Source: Novosphingobium acidiphilum DSM 19966
Lineage (GTDB): Bacteria; Pseudomonadota; Alphaproteobacteria; Sphingomonadales; Sphingomonadaceae
NCBI RefSeq assembly: GCF_000429005.1
Contig: NZ_AUBA01000003.1
Location: 1-64,000 of the forward strand
Length of the DNA: 64,000 bases
Direction: 5' to 3'
The notes under the pieces are model-generated. The model did no database searches, was not told the DNA's origin, and worked only from the letters and a program-made list of their open reading frames with translations. Within the stretch, counting starts at the first letter, position 1; each line of letters opens with the position of its first letter. A program made the translations under genes and the position numbers. Shown piece after piece: positions 25,419-34,301 of the stretch.

Positions 25419-26930
25419 TCAGGCCATCGTCGGAATGACGAACGCGCTGCCCGAGGCGACGGCGCCGCCTGCATCGGGCCAGCGCTGGGTGACGACTTTG
25501 GTCTTGGTGAAAAAGCGGATGCTTTCGGTGCCGTACTGGTTGTGATCGCCAAAGGCGCTGCGTTTCCACCCGCCAAAGCTGTGATAGGCGACCGGTACGG
25601 GGATCGGCACGTTGATCCCGACCATGCCCACTTCGACCGTTTCGACAAAACGTCGGGCAGCACCGCCATCGCGCGTGAACAGCGCCACGCCATTGCCGTA
25701 CTGGTGCTGGCTGGCCAGCGCGATCGCTTCGTCCAGCGCGGCGGCGCGCACGATCTGCAGCACGGGGCCAAAGATCTCGTCCTGGTACGAGCGCATCTTG
25801 GGCTTGACCCGGTCAAACAGCGTGGGGCCTACGAAAAAGCCGTTTTCGTGGCCCTGCAGCGTGAAGTTGCGGCCATCGACCACCAGTTCGGCGCCCTCTT
25901 CGACCCCGGCGTCGATGTACGACAGGATCTTGGCCTTGTGCTGGGCGCTGACCACCGGGCCGAAATCGGCGTCGCGGTCGTTCGACACGCCGACGCGCAG
26001 CTTGGCGATGCCGGCCACCAGGCGACGGCGCAGTTCTTCGGCGGTGGCTTCGCCCACCGGCACGACCACCGGCAGCGCCATGCAGCGTTCGCCCGCCGAT
26101 CCATACGCCGCGCCCAGGATATCCTCGACCGCCTGGTCGAAATCGGCGTCGGGCAGCACGATGCCGTGGTTCTTGGCCCCGCCCATCGCCTGGATCCGTT
26201 TGCCATTGGCCGTGCCGCGCGCATAGACCGCCTGGGCGATGTCGGACGATCCGACAAAGCTGACCGCCTTGACATCGGGATGGTCAAGCAACGCATCGAC
26301 CGAAACCTTGTCGCCGTGCACGACCTGGAACACCCCGTCGGGCAGCCCCGCCTCGGCCAGCAGTTCGGCCAGCCGCACCGGCACGCTGGGATCGCGTTCC
26401 GAAGGTTTCAGGATGAAGGCGTTGCCCGTGGCCAGCGCGGGGGCCAGCATCCACAGCGGGATCATGGCCGGAAAATTGAACGGGGTAATCCCGACGCACA
26501 CGCCCAGCGGCGCGCGCAACGAATAGACATCGATGCCCGGACCGGCGCCGTGGGTGTATTCACCTTTTTGCAGATGCGGCACGGCGCAGCAGAATTCGAC
26601 CACGTCGAGCCCGCGCTGGATATCGCCCCTGGCGTCGGGCACCGTCTTGCCGTGTTCGCTCGACAGCAGTTCGGCCAGGCTGTCGATATGCTGTTCGATC
26701 AGGTCCTTGAACTTGAACAGCACGCGTGCGCGCCGTTGCGGGTTCATCGCTGCCCATGCCGGTTGCGCCTCTTTGGCGGCGGCAACCGCGGCGGCGACAT
26801 CGCCGACGCTGGCCAGCCGCACCTGGCGCGCCACTTCGCCGGTTGACGGGTTGTACACCGGCGACAGGCGATCGCCGTCGGGCGTGCGGGCACGCGCAGA
26901 GCCGGCGAAATAATGCTCAACAATGGTCAT
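25419..26930 (-). CDS. mmsA: CoA-acylating methylmalonate/malonate-semialdehyde dehydrogenase
   Basis: A 503-residue aldehyde dehydrogenase of the MmsA/IolA type. It converts malonate semialdehyde to acetyl-CoA, or methylmalonate semialdehyde to propionyl-CoA, with NAD and CoA. Catalytic C283 lies in SAGERCMALPV, and the nucleotide site segment VGSSDIAQAVYARG and MGGAKNH are typical. The start at 26930 gives the classic MTIVEHYFAG beginning. It lies 11 bases downstream of a beta-alanine-type transaminase on the same strand, so the operon likely turns beta-alanine into acetyl-CoA. Confidence 0.92.
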   Translation of the reverse strand: MTIVEHYFAGSARARTPDGDRLSPVYNPSTGEVARQVRLASVGDVAAAVAAAKEAQPAWAAMNPQRRARVLFKFKDLIEQHIDSLAELLSSEHGKTVPDARGDIQRGLDVVEFCCAVPHLQKGEYTHGAGPGIDVYSLRAPLGVCVGITPFNFPAMIPLWMLAPALATGNAFILKPSERDPSVPVRLAELLAEAGLPDGVFQVVHGDKVSVDALLDHPDVKAVSFVGSSDIAQAVYARGTANGKRIQAMGGAKNHGIVLPDADFDQAVEDILGAAYGSAGERCMALPVVVPVGEATAEELRRRLVAGIAKLRVGVSNDRDADFGPVVSAQHKAKILSYIDAGVEEGAELVVDGRNFTLQGHENGFFVGPTLFDRVKPKMRSYQDEIFGPVLQIVRAAALDEAIALASQHQYGNGVALFTRDGGAARRFVETVEVGMVGINVPIPVPVAYHSFGGWKRSAFGDHNQYGTESIRFFTKTKVVTQRWPDAGGAVASGSAFVIPTMA

Positions 26931-26941
26931 CAATGGGTTCC

Positions 26942-28303
26942 TCAGGCGGTCTGGTGCAGGACCTGCGCCAATGTGTCGAATATCTGGTGGATCTGGGCCT
27001 GTGACACGATCAGCGGGGGTGACAGCGCGATAATGTCCCCGGTGACGCGGATCAACAGCCCTGCGTCGAAGGCGCGATGAAATACGTCCATTGCGCGCGC
27101 GCCGGGCGCGCCGTCGCGCGGGGCCAGTTCGATCCCGGCGACCAGACCCAGATTGCGGATGTCGATCACGTGCGGCGCATCGCGCAGGCCATGGGCGGCG
27201 TCTTCCCATGTCCTGGCAAGCCCGGCGGCATGGGCAAACACGCCTTCGTCCTCGTACAGTGTCATCGTCGCCAATGCCGCTGCCGCGGCCAGCGGATGGC
27301 CCGAATAGGTATAGCCGTGGAAGAATTCGATCCCCGCAGGCGACGAATCCACCACCGCGTCATACACCGCCCGATCCACCGCCACCGCGCCCATCGGCAC
27401 CGCGCCGTTGGTCAGCCCTTTGGCCAGCGTGATGATATCGGGGGTTACGCCGAAATATTCGGCCGCGGTCGCCGTGCCCAGCCGCCCGAAGCCGGTGATC
27501 ACTTCGTCAAAAATCAAAAGAATGCCGTATTTGCGGGTGATATCGCGCAGCCGTTGCAGATAGCCCTGCGGCGGCACCAGCACGCCGGTTGAACCCGCCA
27601 CCGGCTCGATGATGACCGCCGCGATCGTTTCGGGCCCGTGCAGCGCGACCAGTTCTTCCAGTTCGTCGGCCAGATTGCCGTTCGACGGCTGCATGCCGCG
27701 CTGGAACCGCACTGCATCGCCATGCGTATGCGCCAGGTGATCCACCCCCCACACCTGGCTGACATGGCGCCTGCGGTTGCCGCCGATCCCGCCAACCGAC
27801 ATGCCGCCGAAATTGGTGCCGTGGTACCCGCGCTGGCGTCCGATCAGGCGGAACCGCGTGCCCTCTCCGCGCGCATGGTGATAGGCGAGCGCGATTTTCA
27901 GCGCGGTGTCGGCGCTTTCGCCGCCCGAATCGGTAAAGAAGATCCGGTCCAGCCCCTCGGGCATAAGCTTGGCCACCGCGCTGGCGGCCTGAAACGCGGT
28001 GGGGTGCCCCAACTGGAATGTCGGCGCGAAATCGAGCGTTTGCGCCGCCTCGGCAATCGCGGCCACAATCGGTGCGCGGCCATGGCCTGCGTTGACACAC
28101 CACAGCCCGGCCGTCGCATCGAGCAGGCGCAGACCATCAGTGGTGACATAATGCATGTCCCGGGCCGAGGCGAACAGCCGCGGATTGGCCTTGAAATGGC
28201 GGTTGTTGGTGAACGGCATCCAGAAATGCGACAGGTCGACGTCGCCGGCGGCAGAAATCAGCTCTTCGGGGCTTCGGATATCAAGCTTGGCAAGCGTGGC
28301 CAT
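26942..28303 (-). CDS. Omega-amino acid (beta-alanine)--pyruvate transaminase
   Basis: A 453-residue class-III PLP aminotransferase. FWMPFTNNRHFKANPR near the N-terminus is the family hallmark of beta-alanine:pyruvate transaminases. IFDEVITGFGR carries the PLP-ring Asp and K295 in LAKGLTNGAVPMGAV is the Schiff-base lysine. It converts beta-alanine (or related omega-amines) and pyruvate to malonate semialdehyde and alanine. It is co-directional with mmsA, which would use the product. The ATG at 28303 is preferred over 28381, where the extra residues show no homology-like pattern. Confidence 0.88.
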   Translation of the reverse strand: MATLAKLDIRSPEELISAAGDVDLSHFWMPFTNNRHFKANPRLFASARDMHYVTTDGLRLLDATAGLWCVNAGHGRAPIVAAIAEAAQTLDFAPTFQLGHPTAFQAASAVAKLMPEGLDRIFFTDSGGESADTALKIALAYHHARGEGTRFRLIGRQRGYHGTNFGGMSVGGIGGNRRRHVSQVWGVDHLAHTHGDAVRFQRGMQPSNGNLADELEELVALHGPETIAAVIIEPVAGSTGVLVPPQGYLQRLRDITRKYGILLIFDEVITGFGRLGTATAAEYFGVTPDIITLAKGLTNGAVPMGAVAVDRAVYDAVVDSSPAGIEFFHGYTYSGHPLAAAAALATMTLYEDEGVFAHAAGLARTWEDAAHGLRDAPHVIDIRNLGLVAGIELAPRDGAPGARAMDVFHRAFDAGLLIRVTGDIIALSPPLIVSQAQIHQIFDTLAQVLHQTA

Positions 28304-28405
28304 GGATGCCTCATTATCGGTTGTGCTGCAGACACCGCCTGATGCGGCGAAAAGGCAACAATCAAAAGTGGCAATGGACACGCCAGTGGTGTTTTTTGTG
28401 CACCA

Positions 28406-29350
28406 CTACCGATCGGCCTGCCAAGTGCCCGGCGCTTCGGCCACCATATCGCGCAACCAGGCGGCAAACTGGCGCATCGGGCGGGTCTGGCCGCTGTCGC
28501 GCGGCGTGGTCAGGTAATAGGCGCCCAGCGACACCGCGCGAAACGCCGCGTTGCCGGCACCAAGTTCGACCACGCGCCCGGCGGCCAGGTCTTCTCCGGC
28601 CAGAAACGCATTGGTCAGCGCAACGCCCTGCCCTTCGCGTGCGGCCACCAGGGTCATGTGCGCCTGCCACAACCGGGCCACCGGCGGTGGCAGGCTGGCC
28701 GCGCCCAGATCGTGCGCGGCGAACCACACCCGCCATTCGATATCGTCATCTTCGTGCAGCAGCGGCAGGGTCAACAGATCGGCGGGTCGGCCGATCGCCC
28801 GATCGGTCAGCCACGGTGCATCGGGCCGCGCCACCGGAAACACGCGCGGACGGATCATCGGCATGCGGACGATGCCGGTGTGTTCGCTGGCCGCATAATC
28901 GGTATCGCGCCACCAGCGCAGATCGGCATCAGCCTCGTGCCGGGCCAGATCGGGCGCGGCGTCGGACGGGCGCAGCGTGACCGCAAGCCCGGGATGACGC
29001 CGCCCGAAATCGGGCAAGCGGCTGGTTAGCCAGTGATAGGCCAGCCCCGGCATCGACCAGACGTGCAGCCGCGCCCCGGCATCGCCGCGAATGCGCTCGG
29101 TCGCGCTGCACAACTGATCGAACGCGGGGCCGATCAGCGCGTGGTAATCCGCGCCCGCCGGCGTCAGCCCGCCATGCACCCGATCGACCAGCATCGTGCC
29201 AAGCCAGTCCTCCAGCGCCGACAGATGCCGGCTGATGATGGCGTGGCTGACCCCCAATGCCACCGCCGTGCGGCGCACTTTGCCGTGGCGGCCAAACGCC
29301 TCGAACGCGCGCAAGGCGGCAAAGGGGGGCAAGTGCGGACGGTCCGACAT
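28406..29350 (-). CDS. LysR-family transcriptional regulator
   Basis: A 314-residue LysR protein: winged helix LPPFAALRAFEAFGRHGKVRRTAVALG and SHAIISRHLSALEDWLG, then a periplasmic-binding-like effector domain with LPLLHEDDDIEWRVWF. It diverges from gabT across 98 bases that hold a large dyad covering its own start codon, the usual autoregulatory LysR layout. Probable targets are gabT/gabD and perhaps the transaminase/mmsA operon behind it. The effector is unknown; GABA or another omega-amino acid is a reasonable guess. Confidence 0.87.
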   Translation of the reverse strand: MSDRPHLPPFAALRAFEAFGRHGKVRRTAVALGVSHAIISRHLSALEDWLGTMLVDRVHGGLTPAGADYHALIGPAFDQLCSATERIRGDAGARLHVWSMPGLAYHWLTSRLPDFGRRHPGLAVTLRPSDAAPDLARHEADADLRWWRDTDYAASEHTGIVRMPMIRPRVFPVARPDAPWLTDRAIGRPADLLTLPLLHEDDDIEWRVWFAAHDLGAASLPPPVARLWQAHMTLVAAREGQGVALTNAFLAGEDLAAGRVVELGAGNAAFRAVSLGAYYLTTPRDSGQTRPMRQFAAWLRDMVAEAPGTWQADR

Positions 29351-29380
29351 GGTAACTCCTGGTCACCAGATTGCTACCAT
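29349..29380. promoter_or_regulatory. Nested dyad, probable LysR operator for gabT
   Basis: Outer arms ATGGTA (29349-29354) and TACCAT (29375-29380) are exact complements. Inner arms CTGGT and ACCAG flank a single C (29359-29369). The left end covers the divergent regulator's ATG, which suits repression of its own gene and activation of gabT. Confidence 0.55.
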
Positions 29381-29448
29381 TTGTCGGCTTATCGGCGCAA
29401 GGGGGTGGTGTCATGGTGTCGCCGGTTCGCCTCTCGGAGTTTTTGCGC

Positions 29449-30735
29449 ATGACCGACAACGCCTCGCTTGCCGCCCGCCGTGACCGCGCCGTTCCGCGCG
29501 GCCTTGCCTCGTCCACCGCGGTCTATGCCGCGCGGGCCGACAATGCCGAACTGTGGGATGTCGAAGGACGGCGCTATGTCGATTTTGCCGGCGGGATCGC
29601 GGTGCTCAACACCGGCCATCGGCACCCGCGCGTAATCGCCGCGGTCGAAGACCAGCTGGGCCGGTTTACGCATACCGCGTTTCAGGTGGCGCCTTATGAA
29701 AGCTATATCGAGCTGGCTGAAAAGCTGAATGCGCGCGCGCCGTTTTCGGGTGAGGCCAAGACGATCCTGCTGACCACCGGCGCCGAAGCGACCGAAAACG
29801 CGGTCAAGATCGCGCGTGCCGCCACCGGCCGTTCGGCGGTGATCGCGTTCACCGGTGCGTTCCATGGCCGCACGCTGCTGGCCAGCGCGATGACCGGCAA
29901 AGTCACCCCCTACAAGCGCAAGGTCGGGCCGATGCCGCCCGAAGTGTACCACGCCCCGTTCCCCACCGGAATCGACGGCAACACCGTGGAAAAAAGCCTG
30001 GCCGCGATCCAGTACCTGTTTGCCGCCGATGTCGAGCCCGAACGCGTGGCCGCGGTGATTATCGAGCCGGTGCAGGGCGAAGGCGGGTTCCATGTCGCGC
30101 CCACCGAATTCCTGGAAGCCCTGCGCGCATTGGCCGACAGCCATGGCTTTCTGCTGATCGCCGATGAAGTCCAGGCCGGGTTTGCGCGCACCGGCAAACT
30201 GTTCGGCATCGAACACAGCGGGGTAGAGCCCGATCTGGTCTGCGTTGCCAAGTCGTTGGCTGGCGGCTTTCCGCTGTCTGGCCTGATCGGCCGGGCGCAA
30301 CTGATGGATGCGCTCGATCCGGGCGGGCTTGGCGGGACGTATGGCGGATCACCGATCGGATGCGCGGCGGCGCTCGCGGTGCTCGACGTGATCGAGGAAG
30401 AAGGCCTGCTCGACCGCGCCACCGCGATCGGCGAACGTCTGCGCCGCCGGATCAACGCTTTTGCCGCGGCCGGGCTGCCGGTGGCCAATCTGCGCGGACT
30501 GGGCGCGATGATCGGCTTTGATGTCACCAATGCCGCGGGCGAAACCGATGGCGCCGCTGCCAGGGCGGTGACCGGGGCCGCGCTCGAAGCCGGGCTGATC
30601 CTGCTGTCGTGCGGAACCAAGGGCGAAACGATCCGCATCCTGGTGCCGTTGACCGCATCGGATGACCTGATTGACGAAGGGCTCGACATCGTCGAAGCCT
30701 CGCTCGCCAAAGTCTCCGGAAAGGTCGATGCATGA
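29449..30735 (+). CDS. gabT: 4-aminobutyrate aminotransferase
   Basis: A 428-residue class-III aminotransferase that converts GABA and 2-oxoglutarate to succinate semialdehyde and glutamate. PLP contacts: TTGAEATENAVKIAR, IIEPVQGEGGF, ADEVQAGFARTG and Schiff-base K268 in VAKSLAGGFPLSG, the same position as in E. coli GabT. The ATG at 29449 follows CGGAG; the longer frame start at 29371 would overlap the operator. It overlaps gabD by 4 bases. Confidence 0.94.
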   Translation: MTDNASLAARRDRAVPRGLASSTAVYAARADNAELWDVEGRRYVDFAGGIAVLNTGHRHPRVIAAVEDQLGRFTHTAFQVAPYESYIELAEKLNARAPFSGEAKTILLTTGAEATENAVKIARAATGRSAVIAFTGAFHGRTLLASAMTGKVTPYKRKVGPMPPEVYHAPFPTGIDGNTVEKSLAAIQYLFAADVEPERVAAVIIEPVQGEGGFHVAPTEFLEALRALADSHGFLLIADEVQAGFARTGKLFGIEHSGVEPDLVCVAKSLAGGFPLSGLIGRAQLMDALDPGGLGGTYGGSPIGCAAALAVLDVIEEEGLLDRATAIGERLRRRINAFAAAGLPVANLRGLGAMIGFDVTNAAGETDGAAARAVTGAALEAGLILLSCGTKGETIRILVPLTASDDLIDEGLDIVEASLAKVSGKVDA

Positions 30736-32207
30736 ACGCCCCTGCCACGCTGGTGAAATCCCGCCCCGATCTTGCGCGCCCCGATCTGTGGCGCGAAGCC
30801 GCGTTTGTTGCCGGGGCCTGGCGCACGGGTGACCGCACGATCGCGGTCGACAATCCCGCCACCGGCGAAGTGATCGGCCATGTGCCCGATTTCGGCGCGG
30901 CCGAAACGGACGAGGCGGTGGGCGCGGCCAGGAATGCGTTTGCCGCGTGGAAGGCAAAGACCGGCAAAGAGCGCGGCGCGGTGCTGCGCCGCTGGTCCGA
31001 TCTGATGCATGCCCATGCCGACGATCTGGCGCTGATCATGACCGCCGAACAGGGCAAGCCGCTGGCCGAGGCCAAAGGCGAAGTCGCCTATGCGGCGGCG
31101 TTCCTTGAATGGTTTGCCGAAGAGGCGCGCCGGGTCCGCGGCGAAGTGCTGACCCCGCATATGGCCGACCGCCGGCTGGTCGTGACGCGGCAGCCGGTGG
31201 GCGTGGTCGGTGCGATCACGCCGTGGAATTTCCCGCTGGCGATGATCACGCGCAAGGCCGGTCCCGCGTTGGCCGTGGGGTGCACGTTCGTGGTAAAACC
31301 GTCCGAGCTGACACCGTTTTCGGCGCTGGCGCTGGCGGTGCTGGCGCAAGAGGCGGGCGTGCCCGCAGGCGTGTTCAGCGTCATCACGGGCGAGGCCAAG
31401 GGCATCGGCGGCGTTTTGACCGGCGATCCGCGCGTCGCCAAATTCACCTTTACCGGGTCAACCCCGGTGGGCAAGCTGCTGGCCGCGCAATGCGCCGGCA
31501 CGGTCAAACGCGTCAGCCTGGAACTGGGCGGCAACGCGCCGTTCATCGTGTTTGAAGACGCCGATATCGATGCCGCGGTCGAGGGCGCGCTGGTTTCGAA
31601 ATTCCGCAACACCGGGCAGACCTGCGTCTGCGCCAACCGGCTTTATGTCCACGACGCGGTCTATGACGTGTTCGCGCAAAAACTGGCCGATCGGGTGGCG
31701 GCCTATCGCGTCGGGCCGGGCCTGGCCGGTCCGACCGAACAGGGCCCGCTGATCGACGGACGCGCGGTGGCCAAAGTTGCGGCGCATGTCGCCGATGCGG
31801 TGGCGCACGGTGCGCGCGTGCTGACCGGCGGCGCGCCGCATGCGGCAGGCGACCGGTTCTATCAGCCGACCGTGCTGGTCGATGTGCGTCCCGACGCGCT
31901 GCTGGTGCGCGAAGAAACGTTTGGACCGCTGGCCGGCCTGATCCGATTTTCCAACGAGGCCGAAGCCGTCGATCTGGCCAACGACACGCGCGCAGGCCTG
32001 GCCAGCTATGTCTACACCGCCAACGCCGCGCGCCAGTGGCGCCTGATGGAATCGCTGGAATACGGCATGGTCGGGATCAACACCGGGCTGATTTCGACCG
32101 AGGCCGCACCCTTTGGCGGGGTCAAGGAATCGGGCCTGGGGCGCGAAGGATCGCACCTGGGTCTCGACGATTATCTGGAGATCAAGCTGGCCTGCATCGC
32201 GGTGTGA
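30732..32207 (+). CDS. gabD: Succinate-semialdehyde dehydrogenase
   Basis: A 491-residue NAD(P)-dependent aldehyde dehydrogenase. Motifs: TPWNFPLAMITRK, FTGSTPVGK, LELGGNAPFIVFEDAD (catalytic Glu) and NTGQTCVCANR (C298). It oxidises the GabT product to succinate, completing the GABA shunt. ATGA overlap with gabT shows coupled translation. A strong terminator follows within 20 bases. Confidence 0.94.
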   Translation: MNAPATLVKSRPDLARPDLWREAAFVAGAWRTGDRTIAVDNPATGEVIGHVPDFGAAETDEAVGAARNAFAAWKAKTGKERGAVLRRWSDLMHAHADDLALIMTAEQGKPLAEAKGEVAYAAAFLEWFAEEARRVRGEVLTPHMADRRLVVTRQPVGVVGAITPWNFPLAMITRKAGPALAVGCTFVVKPSELTPFSALALAVLAQEAGVPAGVFSVITGEAKGIGGVLTGDPRVAKFTFTGSTPVGKLLAAQCAGTVKRVSLELGGNAPFIVFEDADIDAAVEGALVSKFRNTGQTCVCANRLYVHDAVYDVFAQKLADRVAAYRVGPGLAGPTEQGPLIDGRAVAKVAAHVADAVAHGARVLTGGAPHAAGDRFYQPTVLVDVRPDALLVREETFGPLAGLIRFSNEAEAVDLANDTRAGLASYVYTANAARQWRLMESLEYGMVGINTGLISTEAAPFGGVKESGLGREGSHLGLDDYLEIKLACIAV

Positions 32208-32224
32208 TGTGCGTTTTTTCCGGC

Positions 32225-32256
32225 CCCCGGAACCGCCGGCCGGTTCCGGGGTTTTT
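32225..32256 (+). terminator. Intrinsic terminator after gabD
   Basis: CCCCGGAACC (32225-32234) and GGTTCCGGGG (32242-32251) form a perfect 10-bp stem with a GCCGGCC loop, followed by TTTTT. It ends the gabTD transcript. Confidence 0.9.
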
Positions 32257-32258
32257 GC

Positions 32259-32298
32259 CCCGGATTAGTCAACCAACCAGTTGGTTGACTAATCCGGG
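32259..32298. promoter_or_regulatory. 40-bp near-perfect palindromic operator
   Basis: Left arm CCCGGATTAGTCAACCAA (32259-32276) and right arm TTGGTTGACTAATCCGGG (32281-32298) are exact complements across CCAG, with one more pair possible inside. Extended AT-containing dyads of this type are typical TetR-family operators. The TetR gene at 32786 in the downstream operon is the obvious candidate. At the RNA level the dyad could also form a hairpin, but it lacks a following U-run. Confidence 0.8.
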
Positions 32299-32312
32299 AC
32301 CTATGCTAGGAT
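32285..32312 (+). promoter_or_regulatory. Candidate sigma-70 promoter inside the operator
   Basis: TTGACT (32285-32290) lies in the right arm of the palindrome. TAGGAT (32307-32312) follows after 16 bases and matches four of six -10 positions. Binding to the palindrome would cover the -35 element and repress the three downstream genes. Confidence 0.5.
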
Positions 32313-32346
32313 GCACGCGACACACGGCGATCACGGGTGACATGCC

Positions 32347-32781
32347 ATGCACACGGTTCTGGTCTGGACGCATATCGGATTGATGATGGTGGCGTTTGGC
32401 GCCTCGCCGATGGGGCGGCTGATCGTGCGCTTCGTTCTGGCAGGCGTGCGCGATGCCGAAACTGCCAGAACGGTTTTGCGCGCATATGCGGGCGTTTTCA
32501 CGATCGGCGGGATCGCGGTAACCGCGGGCGTTGCGATCGGCATCGTGCTTGCCTTGAACGCGGGCCTTGCGCAAACTTGGCTTGCCGGTTCGTTGGTGCT
32601 GATCTCGGTTGCCGGGATTGGAGGCGCCATCCCGGAAAATCGATGGATAAAGCGCCTGCTCGCCGCGCCGGGTGACGGCGTGTTCATCGTGCTTCGCGAA
32701 CCGGGCGCGCTGTGGCTGGCTCTGGCCAGTCCGCTGATCTGGCTGCTGATCCTGTGGCTGATGATCGCAAAGCCGGCCTGA
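32347..32781 (+). CDS. Small polytopic membrane protein (DUF2269-like)
   Basis: A 144-residue protein with four hydrophobic segments: HTVLVWTHIGLMMVAFGASP, YAGVFTIGGIAVTAGVAIGIVLAL, TWLAGSLVLISVAGIGGAIP and ALWLALASPLIWLLILWLMI. The layout, with an early His in the first helix, resembles the DUF2269 group of small integral membrane proteins. No catalytic motif is seen. First gene of a TetR-controlled operon, 48 bases after the palindromic operator, with a TetR gene 4 bases downstream. I infer a role in a membrane stress or detoxification response. Confidence 0.7.
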   Translation: MHTVLVWTHIGLMMVAFGASPMGRLIVRFVLAGVRDAETARTVLRAYAGVFTIGGIAVTAGVAIGIVLALNAGLAQTWLAGSLVLISVAGIGGAIPENRWIKRLLAAPGDGVFIVLREPGALWLALASPLIWLLILWLMIAKPA

Positions 32782-32785
32782 CCCG

Positions 32786-33391
32786 ATGACCACGCGACTG
32801 TCCGGAACCGATCGCAAGGCGCAGATTGTCTCGGCGGCGATCGACCGCCTTTATGCGGTCGGATTTGAAGGATTTCGCCTGGGCGATGTGGCCCGCGATG
32901 TCGGGATCAATAACGCGACGCTGGTGCACCATTTTCCGTCCAAGGTGGCGCTGGTCAAAGCGGTGGTCGAACAGTTCACTGCACAATTCAGATCGGTTGC
33001 GGTTGCCATCGAGGCCCCCGGCACGCCCCGGGCCAAGCTGTCACGGCACATGCAATCGAGCATCGCTTTGATGCAGACATCGCCGGCAACATTCGTCGTC
33101 CTGAACGAAATCATGGTGCGCGCCCGACGCGATGCCGATGTGGCCCGTCTCGTGGCGATGCCGCTGATGGCGTGGCAGCAGCATATCATCGGGCTGGTGC
33201 TGTCCGACGCGTGTGACCACGATCCCCCGGCGCTGGCCCGCGCGCACGCCATCGCGCAAGCGTGCATGGCGCAGCTGCTCGGTTCGGGCCTGCTGATGCA
33301 TGCGGTCGCTCGGGGCGAGGGCCTGGCCGCGGTTGATCCGGGAGACATGGCCGTTGCCGCCATCGCCGACATGCTGGACCAACCCGCATGA
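32786..33391 (+). CDS. TetR-family transcriptional regulator
   Basis: A 201-residue TetR regulator. The N-terminal HTH reads RKAQIVSAAIDRLYAVGFEGFRLGDVARDVGINNATLVHHFPSK, and the C-terminal ligand domain is helical. It lies between two small membrane-protein genes, overlapping the second by 4 bases, and probably represses the operon through the 40-bp palindrome. The effector is unknown. Confidence 0.88.
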   Translation: MTTRLSGTDRKAQIVSAAIDRLYAVGFEGFRLGDVARDVGINNATLVHHFPSKVALVKAVVEQFTAQFRSVAVAIEAPGTPRAKLSRHMQSSIALMQTSPATFVVLNEIMVRARRDADVARLVAMPLMAWQQHIIGLVLSDACDHDPPALARAHAIAQACMAQLLGSGLLMHAVARGEGLAAVDPGDMAVAAIADMLDQPA

Positions 33392-33954
33392 CCAGCGGCC
33401 TTGATCGCATCATGGCGGGCGCGGTTGGCCTGCTTGGAACCTGGCCAGGGTTCGCCGCCCTGGCCCTGTGCAGCGGCGTTCTGTTTGGATACCTGGTTCC
33501 GCGCGCAAAGGCGCCGATCTTTGCGCAGACACCGGCCGATCTGCCGCACAAAGTGCTCGATGAGTATTTTCCAGGCTATACGCCGGCCATTGCACGCGCA
33601 TTTTTCGCCGCGCTGGGTCCCGACGGGCGTGCGGCCTATCGCCGTTTCTACCTGACCATGGATTTCTGGTTTCCTGGCGCGACAGCCGCGCTGGCCCTGG
33701 CGTCGCTGTTGCTGATCGCCTATCCGCCACCATCGGCATGGTCGTGGCTTGCGCTGGTGGCGTTGCCGTCATGGCTGTTCGATCTGGCCGAGAACCTGTG
33801 CCATTTCCGCATGGCGGGCAGCTATCCCCGGCTATCGCCCGGTTTTTTGACTTTGGCACCAGCCTGCACGCGGCTTAAATGGATTTGCGCAATCGTGCCG
33901 TTGCCCGTCGCATTGGTCGGGTTTGCAATCAGGTTTGTCGTACCTGGATCATAA
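33388..33954 (+). CDS. Small membrane protein, unknown function
   Basis: A 188-residue protein with about four hydrophobic segments (GFAALALCSGVLFGYLVP; PGATAALALASLLLIAYPP; WSWLALVALPSWLFDLAENL; WICAIVPLPVALVGFAIRFV). Between the first two is a soluble loop with VLDEYFPGYTPAIARAFFAALGPDGRAAYRRFYL. I do not recognise a family. It ends the TetR operon and overlaps the convergent small gene by 6 bases. The loop pattern DFWFPG and FDLAENLCHF recurs in small bacterial membrane proteins of unknown role. Confidence 0.72.
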   Translation: MTSGLDRIMAGAVGLLGTWPGFAALALCSGVLFGYLVPRAKAPIFAQTPADLPHKVLDEYFPGYTPAIARAFFAALGPDGRAAYRRFYLTMDFWFPGATAALALASLLLIAYPPPSAWSWLALVALPSWLFDLAENLCHFRMAGSYPRLSPGFLTLAPACTRLKWICAIVPLPVALVGFAIRFVVPGS

Positions 33955-34293
33955 GCCAGCCAGATCGGCGCGCGCCAGCCAGGCCTGAGCCTGCTTCGGT
34001 TCGCCCACCGCCTGCGCGCTGACCGGGCCGCGCGCCGCAAGGAATTCGTGGTGGAGCGCAAAGGGCTCCATGAACAAGGCTTCGCGCGCGGCGTCGATCG
34101 TATCGCCCAGTTCGGTCAGATGGGCGATGACCGGGGCGGCCCCGGCGCGCGCAAGGCGGTCGGGCTTGTGATCGAACAGGCCCCATTTGCCCGACGCGGT
34201 CACTTTCAGCGCCTCGATCAGCGCGGCTTTGTAATCCGCCTCAAGATCGATGCGGCGGGTGTCGAGGCGTTCGAGACGATCAGCTTTGGCCAT
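33949..34293 (-). CDS. Conserved-looking small hypothetical protein beside TetR
   Basis: A 114-residue soluble, mostly helical protein starting MAKADRLERLDTRR, with LEADYKAALIEALKVTASGKWGLFDH and later LTELGDTIDAAREAL. It has no signal peptide and no motif I can name. It lies 8 bases after the TetR stop on the same strand, so it is probably cotranscribed with the regulator of the agmatine genes. Function unknown; a small helper or ligand-sensing partner is only a guess. Confidence 0.7.
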   Translation of the reverse strand: MAKADRLERLDTRRIDLEADYKAALIEALKVTASGKWGLFDHKPDRLARAGAAPVIAHLTELGDTIDAAREALFMEPFALHHEFLAARGPVSAQAVGEPKQAQAWLARADLAGL

Positions 34294-34301
34294 GATCGTG
34301 T

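Noticed and set aside
28385..28407. A short hairpin (AGTGGTG/CACCACT) as a terminator between the LysR and transaminase genes
   Set aside because: Only 7 bp, overlapping the LysR stop codon, with no U-run on the relevant strand.
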